A DNA stretch of 64,000 bases from Dipetalonema caudispina (taxonomy: Eukaryota; Nematoda; Chromadorea; Rhabditida; Onchocercidae). The stretch spans positions 1 through 64,000 of the forward strand of contig JABVXV010000145.1 in NCBI GenBank assembly GCA_013365325.1, written 5' to 3'. Below the pieces are notes generated by a model. The model did no database searches and was not told the DNA's origin. It saw nothing but the letters and a program-made list of their open reading frames with translations. This document shows positions 24,201 to 34,697 of the stretch, one piece after another. Positions within the stretch are counted from its first letter, which is position 1, and the number at the start of each line of letters is the position of its first letter. A program made the translations under genes and the position numbers.

Positions 24201-27200
24201 GAAATTGAAATCAAAATTTTAGAACTTTGATAAAAAAGTAATATTTCACTAAAAAATCCAGAATTTGAGTGCAAAAAAAAAAAAAAAAAAAAATTAATTT
24301 AGGAATATTACAGATATACTGAGTGAAATATGAAGATTACAATTTTTTTTCTTAGCTAATCAAAATTAAAATTCGTTTGTAAAGTTTTGAAACCTTCAAC
24401 CTTTAATATGGATATTTTTGATTTTAATGTGAGAAATATTGGACTGATAAGTTTTCTTTAATTAAATTATACCCACCTAGTGGGTTGCAATTTATATTCC
24501 GGCAACACATCGGCTCCCAGTGATAGCACCTGAAATTTATTTTAATTTCGATCAGTAGTTAAGATTGACATGTAAAATTAGGAGAACAATAGGTTGGAAA
24601 AAAGGTTAAGCCGTGCAAAACCAAAAGATAAAAGTGATCAATTGGGCGAATGGATATTTATGAGGAAAATATTGAATGTGACAGAGATGATTTGTGACAG
24701 GAATATAATCTTTTCTTCATCTTTCATCGGTTTGTCGCGGGGTAAATACTTCAGAATCTCTCATGATATACCTGAACATCTTTTTTTCCTCCCATCCTCC
24801 CATGAGTAATGCTCGATACAACGTTTAAAGTGCGGGTAAAGCACAGTCATTCGGGTAAAAAAATCGCTTCTAAATTATTCAGCCAAAAAGCGCATGATAA
24901 AGATGAATCAGCATTGCAAGATGAATCAATCAATCAATCAATGTATTCTTGCATTGCTGAATAGCTTACCTTGATCACATTGCCGGGTAAGGTCATTGCA
25001 ATACATCTGAACAGAAGACGTCTAGGGGAAGTGTTTTATTGAATGAAATTAATCTCCTCCACAAAAGTTATGACAATAATTAAACCATCAAATGGTGCGA
25101 TAGTATAATTATAACTTTGGAACTACTTAATGATAAAATAAATTGTGAGTAAACTGTAAAAAAAGAAAATTAAATTTTAAGACTTATGAATTGTGTATCA
25201 AAATGAGGTGCTTTTTTTTTCAAGAAGAATACTACGTTATTATCTTATTTCAAAAAATGATTTTTTAAAATTAATTATACGAATACTTAATCAATATTTG
25301 AATTTTTTTGCATCATACCAATTCATTTTATTTATCTACTATAGGAAGTTAATTGGAATCATTGATATGAATATCAATCACATATTGAGAAATAATCCAT
25401 CCTATCTTAGGTTATTCTATGTAAAAAAAAGAAAAACATTCACCTCGAAAATTCGGTAGCAACATTTGGCATAACTTTTCTCATCAAAATGTTCTGAGAA
25501 TTCATTGTTTCCTTTTTTTCATTTGTTTACAAAACATTGTAGAATTTCATTTCATTTGTAAAACCGATAAAATGAGAATCCAATATGATATTTCAGAAAG
25601 ATCAATTCTCCTTCATTCTATACACTTCATGATCCTAATGATCACAGCCTCCAAAAATGTAAATTTCTTAATTCCGACCTAAATGGCTCCAAAAAATCAC
25701 AGAAGGTCTTAGTGATAATATAAATGTTACTATCAATGGTGACCACACATTTCCTACGGCAATATTGCGGCTTATGATAACGATTGAGTTTTTTTTTTCC
25801 TTTTTTTCGTAGGTTATGCTTCAATAGTGCAATTTAATTTATGATAAATTTTTGCAAATAATGAAGAAAAACTACAGGAAAACTTTGATGAGCTTAATTA
25901 TTATTGGATGATCAAACCGATAATGGCAGTAGCATTAGTAGTAGTAGTAGTAGTAGTAGTAATAGTAATAGTAGTAGTCGTAGTAGCAGTAGTAGTAGTA
26001 ATAATAACAACAATAGTAGTAATAAATTCACTTGAACATTGTTAATTAGTGGGAAATTACCTGAAAGCTCCCTTTCTATTTCAATTTCAAACATTCACAG
26101 ATATGTAAAACAAAATAACAGATAGGTTGAGGAATGTACATATTTTTCCCTACTGAACTCATCTTTTGGCCAAGTTAGTCTTATAATACTTAAATGTATT
26201 CGTATCTTTGATCGATAACTAATGTTTAAATATTGTGTTTTGATAAAAATTATTGAAACTTTAATATCAAAAATGCAAGAAGAAATTAAAGATTCTGTTT
26301 TTTTGCGCTCGTATGCGAAGCTAAAAATAGCGCTAAATGATCAAAATGAAATGAATGAAACGTTGTTGAACTTCCTTATGACATTTCACCTTTCAGAATT
26401 TCCTATCTACCATCCATTTCAATATATATAAGCCTTTCAATTACTTTTTATTTTTGATATATGGAAATCATAAAGACTTTAACGACTTAAAAAATATGAA
26501 TAAAATGATGGAAATATTAAAATGAGAAAATTTAAGCTTGAAATAGAAAATATTTAAGGAAAAATAATGACGAATGAAAAGAAAAGAAAAAAAAAAGGCT
26601 AGATAAGACTTTCAATCTCACGACGACAACACTTTTTTTGAAGAAGAAGAAGAAGATAAATATGGCCAACTACAAATCAATGTTTTGCTTAGAAATGGAA
26701 ATGACGAAAATGAAAATTGACTTAGTTGGAAAGCTCTTTAACTGCTAATTTTAGCTTTGGTTTGTTCATCATTGCATGAAATGATGTCATTTTTATCATT
26801 TCATTTTATAGTAATTTTTATTTAACACTTCATCATCAATGCTATTTTTATTTATGATGAATGAAATATCAATTACTGAATGGTACTGTATGCTACATAT
26901 AATTTAGCAAAGTTAAGTGATGGAAAAAGATGTAATTATTTGAGGAAAAGCAAAAAATAAAATAACTGTTACATCCTATTTGTTTTCCTTATCAGTCAAG
27001 TGGACATTTATTTAATCATTGAAGAGAGAAGTGAAGAACAAGTAGGATCAAGTGATAATGACATTTCTATACTTGAACAAACTTATCAAGTAATTAGTAA
27101 GCTAAAGGAGAAGTATTTTTATTATACTTATATATTGGACTAAAAAATAATTGTACTGGAAGCTAAACCATATTCTATCGACCATTTTAAAGAAAAAAGA

Positions 27201-28404
27201 GAGGATTTTCGAATTATTTGAAAAAATGAATAAATTGAGGAGATGGGCGTATTCAAATATTAAATTGAAATTTTTTGATAAGGAAAGAATTGACATGAAG
27301 TGATTGATTAGCATTAGCATGAAGTCCACTATGTTTATATTAAAATTATTCCATCAAATGCTAAAAATCAATCAACTATCCAACTGAATGTGTACAACAT
27401 TGATGATCTTTTAAACTTCAATAACTTCTTTGATATTTGCCAAACAATCCATGTAATCATTTAAAATACTGTTTATAATTTGAAATTTATCTTATTTTCG
27501 ATGGATCAAACTATAACAATTGTCAAATATTTACAAACTACCTGAAGTATAAGATTATCATTTGAAGCGAACGACTTCACACTCTTTTTCCAGATAATTC
27601 GAGTCGAATAGTGGTAGTCAAATTTTACGGCAACAAATAACTTACGGCAGCAAAAGGCATTGAATCCGTCGAAAGAGATGGTATGGCTGCAGAAAGACGT
27701 CGCATAAAACTTGGACGATGACCGGCTCGTTGTTGTTGCTGATAATGAAATGATGAAGGCTCCTGTCTGCCAATTTTTCGGCTCGCATAATTTGACAATG
27801 GATGCAACAGATGGTTTTCTCGTGGATTCGATGATAATGGCTTAACCAAATGGATACAGTTAAATTTCATCCGTTATCATGCAATCAAATTATCATTTAA
27901 TAGAGGGTATATATGGTTCAATTAACTTTTAGTTTTTCCCACTACAAATTTTACGGAAAATTCTCCTTCATTTCATCACCAAACATGGGAAAAACGATGA
28001 ATTCCAATTATTTACTAAATCAATTCAACCTGACGAGATCCGACTTGATATCTTATTGTACTGAAAGAATTCCAATAGTCAAATGCTATCGAAACATCGT
28101 AAAACGTATCTCCGGAAGCTCTAACCAAGAAGCAATGCTAGATCTCTGATGTGGGATAACGGTAGGTGGTACGAATTATATCTGATCCAGCAGACAAACT
28201 CAAATGTAATGTTTTGATAATTGGCAACAAAAATTTTTGAGTAACGTCAGTCCGTCGTAATCTGAGACAAGTTGAGTAAACAAACATTCTTAATGAAGCC
28301 TTATCTTCTCAATATATATAGCTAACATTCTAATTTCACCACACATTTCTATAGCTTAATTAGAAAAATCAAAATCCCACAAGTACAAAATGGCATTTCC
28401 GCTC

Positions 28405-28449
<45 letters not shown>

Positions 28450-31400
28450 CATTGCATACGTAAAATAAAAGCAAAGGATGCAACAGTTTTGAAATTAATT
28501 AATGTATGAATTGAAAGAGAAATAAGAGTTGAGTAGTGCCAATGTGTAATATTAATAAAATGTCACCTTTCAAATACTCATCTCTTTAATTATTTATTAC
28601 ATGTATCTGACCAGGTGTATACCTGAGTTTTAGTCAGATAACTTATGCTTCAGTAACATTCTTTTCCCTTATTTTCCCATATATTTAATTAAATAATAAC
28701 CATTACAGCGTTACCTTAAATTATATTAATAATATTCATTCAAATAACTATTTGAATTACTTTGTTATTTTTCTCACCTATTACCAATTACTACAATTAA
28801 TTATAGTCATTGTCATTTTTGCAGAACGATTAATTTAATTAATCGAACCGTAGGCGAGGATGTTATCCTGGTAGATGTTGATTCGCTTTCGGTATCGCTT
28901 TCTGGTACTGGCGTTAATAATTCTGGCTGGTGTAAATTCATTCAATTCTAATGATAGTGGTAATAATAACAATCTTGTTGTTTGAAGCCAATGTTTAACG
29001 TGTACCGTAGAATTCGAATTCATTAGAATTCCTCACAATTATATACAGACCAGTAGTGGTTGCAAGATATTTCGTTCACGTATCGTAACTTTCCACTCAA
29101 TATGGAGATTGCATTAAAAAAGTTGATACATAGCAATATGAAAAAATATTCTTTCGAATTTTAGAACTATTGTCGCAGATCTTATAAATACAATCCACAG
29201 AAAATTAGCAAGATTCAATTTCCCCGAAATCCCTTTGATATCTTTTGCTAATTGCAATCACTTTCGAAATAGGTACATTCATTATGTTTTCTAAACATCG
29301 ATAGTATTATGAAAATTATTTTGCCAGACTTTCAGCGATCACCAGCCCAAGATAATATGACTGAAAGTATTGCTAGGATTAAATTTCTCGCAAATTTTAT
29401 GCAAAGCATTTCAATGAAAAAAGCCAAAAATTCAAGTTCGAAGTGATAAATGGATGTGCAAAAAAAAAAATATCAGCGAAATGGTGATAAAATTATGACA
29501 GGTGATAAGGAAACATGGAATAATACGTACTTCGTCTTGATAATGAATAACACAAATATAAATGAACTAATTAAAACATATGACTGATAACTGATATGAA
29601 GAGAGTTTCATCTCTTCGGCCAATATGTCATCGATAATAATGTCAGTTGATGTAATACTTATACTGAAGGAAAAAATCTGCATAATCAACTAATTATAGA
29701 TAATCACTCTTAAAATGACGAAAATACCAGAAAATAGCATTTTCATCTAAATTTATACTATCAAATATTGAAGACTTGTTGCTCATTAAACTGTGCATTA
29801 TATTTATGCCATAAAAACAGCCTAGACGTCAGTCATCCTTTGTAATTTATGGCCTAAGCTAAAAGTAAACCTAAATGAAGTAATAATGTAGCAACAGTGA
29901 TGTAAAATATATTTCACACATTACATCTTTTTTCCTGTGCCAAAGCATTGTTTCATTTTAAAGTGATAGCTTTTTTTTTCTAGCAAAAAAAAAAACAAAA
30001 AACAAAAAGAAAAACTTAAGAAATTTTGTTAAATCTATGCTTATTGGTTGGATGTGCCTATTCAAATATTCACGAAATTAAAAGTTATCAAAGGTTAAAC
30101 ACAAACTTTATCACGTGTTGATAAAGTTTGTGTTTGAAAACATGAAACAATTGTCATCAATCCAATCAACGCCCATTTCAGGAAACAGTTGTTTTCTTGA
30201 AAATAATAGCGCAAATGTTCACTAATGCAATTCTCATTTTATAAACAATAACGGATTTAAAGGAAAAAGTTCCGATTTTATAACTAATTAAATAAGCGGC
30301 GCTAATGATGAATAGAAAGAGGTAGCGTGTGAAATAAATTTATCACTTACTCGTTTATTAATTTGTTTATTCATGCATGAAATGCAATTAGAAGAGGGAA
30401 ATAGCATTGAGAGCTCAGTCTTGACATGCTTCAAAATAATTAATTTCTTATTTCTCAAGCAATTTTATGCAATTTAAAAATACCATTAATGCATACGATA
30501 GCATTGAGAACATTTTGAAAGCTACAAGTATGTTAATAGGGCAGAATATTACAGATTAAATGGAAAAGTCAAATACTACAAAATTTTTAATTGGATTATT
30601 AAATGATAATATTAGCACATTATTATAGAGCTTCCACAATGTCTATTAGAAATGAGAATAAATGAATCATTTTATTCTTTCTGAATCATTTACTTACTGC
30701 ATTCCGGAACATCAGGTCTTTTTCAAAGATATGAAATGATTCTTTTCGTGGGAGAAATTTCTGCTAGAAAATTTGAATTAATCTTTCATTCTTTTTATTC
30801 TTTCTAGGCATTGAAAATATTCTGTCTGTGAATTACGCAATATTTAGAAGTACCACATAAATTATGCAATATTTCAAAGATATGTCACGCATTCATGCTA
30901 ACAACATTTCTTGTTTATTGCTATACTTTTTATTTTCTATTGGGTCAGAATTAAGCTTTTTTCTGCCTTAGCTGTACTGCTTTTCCACTACTCTCTCAAA
31001 TTATCACTTCGCTACTAATAAAAGAATTTAAAATTATTTCATCCTTCAATGTTCTTTTTCTACAACTCTTCTTAAAATATAAAACTGCTTTATTCGGATA
31101 AAAATTCAACAGTAAGGGAGATGAAAGTGCTGAAATATGTGAAAATTCCAAGAAAATCTTTTTGCATTTTCATCAACAATTTTCGGTTTTACTTGCAGTT
31201 TACTTGAGAAATAAAATATTTCGGATTATTTACTTGAGTTAAGAAATATTTCAGACAAATATTATTCTCGAAATATGTCCTCATTTTTTATACCTCCCAA
31301 GTATTGGTAACGGTAATGAGAGAGAAAGACTAAATATTGCACCAACAGAAACAGCATCTCCGACTGTCAGTATCCCGTTGATAGTACTGTTAGTATCAGT

Positions 31401-34312
31401 GATCGGTTAACAGTGTTAACAGTCAGAGCAGATAAACTACCAGTAAAACTTTAGCCTTGTCGTAAAATAAGCATTGATAACGATGGACAGATTAATTAAC
31501 ACCAAAGATTTTGTGATCAATTGTATCTTCGTTCAACAATGAAATAAATTTCCTCATTATGCTTTTAGCTTATTTGTCAATTTGTTTACTGAATTAATTA
31601 ATTGCAAATTTCAATTCAATTCAGTGGAATGTATGCCCTAAATGTGTCAGGAAAATTGAAATGACACTATAACAGATGTTGGATCATGTTTGAAGGGTTC
31701 ATCTATCTTGAAAATCATCTTTGAGTCCTCTCCACTCAAAATATGAAACAACATTTAGAACTGCTTGAATCCGATTACTATCCGGGATTATGACTTAGTT
31801 TTCCCGGAATTTTCAACATGTCAGGAAGGAATACAAATGATTATCATGATATTGAAAGACACAATAAAGTCATAGTAATCATGCGATTACTCGATTAGTA
31901 ATGACACGATTACAACTAGAATGAAAGAACTAATCAAGAAGATGTTTTAATCACCGATCAACTCGAAAAGAAGATAACAGCTTTCATTTAAAATGTTGTT
32001 TTTCTCCGTAATTTTTGCCTAAGTACCAAAATATCTCCACTATGAAAAACATTTGGCTTAAAAATAAAAAACAAAGCCGACAAAAATAATTTCAAAAAAA
32101 TTGAGACAGAATGGATTCAATATTGTCTATACTACTAAGCCTAAGTTACCTTTACAAAATTTGTCTACTGTCCAACTATTGGATCATTTGGATAAAAAAT
32201 TCCTTTCAAATTAAAACAAAAAAATAAAAAGGAAAAAAAAAAATGAAATATACGGTAGAATTTTAAACAATGCAATCGATAAGCTTCTCCACCCACCTTT
32301 ACCTTTATCTTTGATTAAATGTAAACATTATAAGTATGAAATTTGAAAAATATTTGACAATTTCAACATTTCAAGGAAAAACTAGTAACTTTTTTTATAC
32401 TACTATACATAACTTTTTTTATATTAATAACTTTTTATATTAATAACTCCCATCCTTTTTGATATTTTGTAGTACAGTACTGAAAAGAAATGGAATCTCC
32501 AAATCTATTAATTTATTGAAACAGGAAACTGAATCCTACCGGAGTCTTTCTCTCTCCCAACAAATCTTATTTTTCTGAATGCATCACTGTAATTATTGAA
32601 AGTACTTCATTTACGTTTTTTTTGCTGGTAGATAGGGAAGAGATTTGATTTAAATGGCTATACGTATCATATCGCTTAAGCGTACGTGTCTCTCTGTTTT
32701 TCACTCCCTTCTCGCATATTTTACTTTTGCAATTACCACTTCAAAATGTTTTAACAACAAAAAAAAGCAATGATTTTCTCCTGGAAACTACTGATATATG
32801 CAGGAAAAAGAGTTGTGAGATGTGTGAAACAGTTGAAAGTTGTAACGTAATAATTAATAATATGAAATGATTAGAAAATTAAAGTATATAGTAAACTTAA
32901 CTGTGAAAGAAAGATACAGTTGAATTTTGCTCATTTCGTAAATAACTTAAAAGTAATGTTAATGGTATTATAGAATTTTAACTTGTAATATAAAATATTC
33001 TAGGATTTTTTGAAAAGTGACTATTTGTAATAAAACTAAGTCGATAAAGTTAATAGTTAGCTGATATAAGCCAAAAGGAAGGCTAGGCCATAAGATGCTT
33101 GTAACAAGCTCTCCATGCCCAGTACACCCATTGATTAGACTATCAAAAACCGACTGAAAGATGCGGAAAAACATGAACATTCGCATGAATACCTGCCTAG
33201 AAGCCTATATATAAGAAAGACAGACAAAGCAATACTTGGACTAGGCTAGATGAGAATTATTGAGAAGTGTTGGGTGAAGAGAATGGGTGGAGTTGAAGAG
33301 GTAGATGTTGATGTGATGAATTAATCAGAATCTTACAACTATCTGTCTTGGAGGCAGAATGCATCGCAACCGCTTCTCAACGAGGTGGTCAAAGGGGAGA
33401 GTTAAGTATGATTACAATCGGATTGGCATTTCTTCTGTCTTACTTACTTAATATGCCTAGCCGAAATAATATATGAAACCATGGTAACAATAGGAAACTA
33501 CTAACTGATGAAAGTTACCATGGAAAAACTGGTTTCGGTTCATACCTGATTAAGGTATAACCGTGATGCAGTACCACACTTATTTCATGATCAAACTGTG
33601 CGAAATTACCTTTCTTGAGGTTACTGCATTACTTTACCGGAAAGTAAAAGAAATTGGACATTCGGAAATGAAACGGAAAGAAAAAGCAGGAAGAAGAAGA
33701 TTAAAATAAATTATACGCATATGAAATTTACATTTAACTAAATCGCTTTCATCTAATCCTTTCTTCTCTCCCTCTCTCTCTCTTTCAAGTGTACCTCATC
33801 AAAAAAAAAACTTAATTCTATCTAACTTTTATTCATCGTACTAAAAAGCGCATTACCGAGTTCTTCGCTCCTGAAAAAAGCAATAATAACGAATGATTTC
33901 CTACACTTCTAATTTTGAATAGAAATTTTTCAAATGGAGAATATCTTAAAAGATAGAGAAGAACGGTTAACAATAAATGATAAAGAAGAAAAAAATTAGT
34001 AGTAGAAATTTAATGGTTCTTTTCAACGTCTTCCAAAAAGTTTTCAAACATTTATCGATATTTTGTACCACAATACATGCTTTGAATTGACGAAAAACCT
34101 GGCTTATTTTATATTTAATGAAATGAAAGATATAAAACTCAATTTATAGGATATTTCGAATTCTTCAAAAAATCGGTGATGCGAGAATAAATATGAAAAA
34201 GTATATTGTGCTCAAAAGATTGTATAACCAGAAAAGAAACGAACCAGAAATATGCTTAAATTACAGCAGTTTGCTGAAATACGGCAAAACTACTCATACC
34301 GAATTTCCTTTG

Positions 34313-34351
<39 letters not shown>

Positions 34352-34666
34352 AATTCTTTTTATTCATTGCCCATTTGAAAGTGGAAGAGAAAAGGAAAAT
34401 GTTTTCATGCGTGAAATTACATACTGTAAACATAGGAGGAGAGCATAGAGAATGAAAATGAGGGTAATGATGATGATAATAATATTGATGATGATAATAA
34501 TGATGATGATAATAATGGTGAAGGTGATAATGATAATGATAACGATACTATTTCTCTCATAATATTTGGATTCGAAATTAAAGGGCGCTGGATTTAAGAA
34601 GTTATAAGAGATAATGGAATTTGTAGACAAAGCAAAATATTTCATTGTTGTAGTCGCAGAGTTTGC

Positions 34667-34697
<31 letters not shown>

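Noticed and set aside
24928..24941. Short CAATCAAT tandem
   Set aside because: Only three to four units; trivial microsatellite in an intron.
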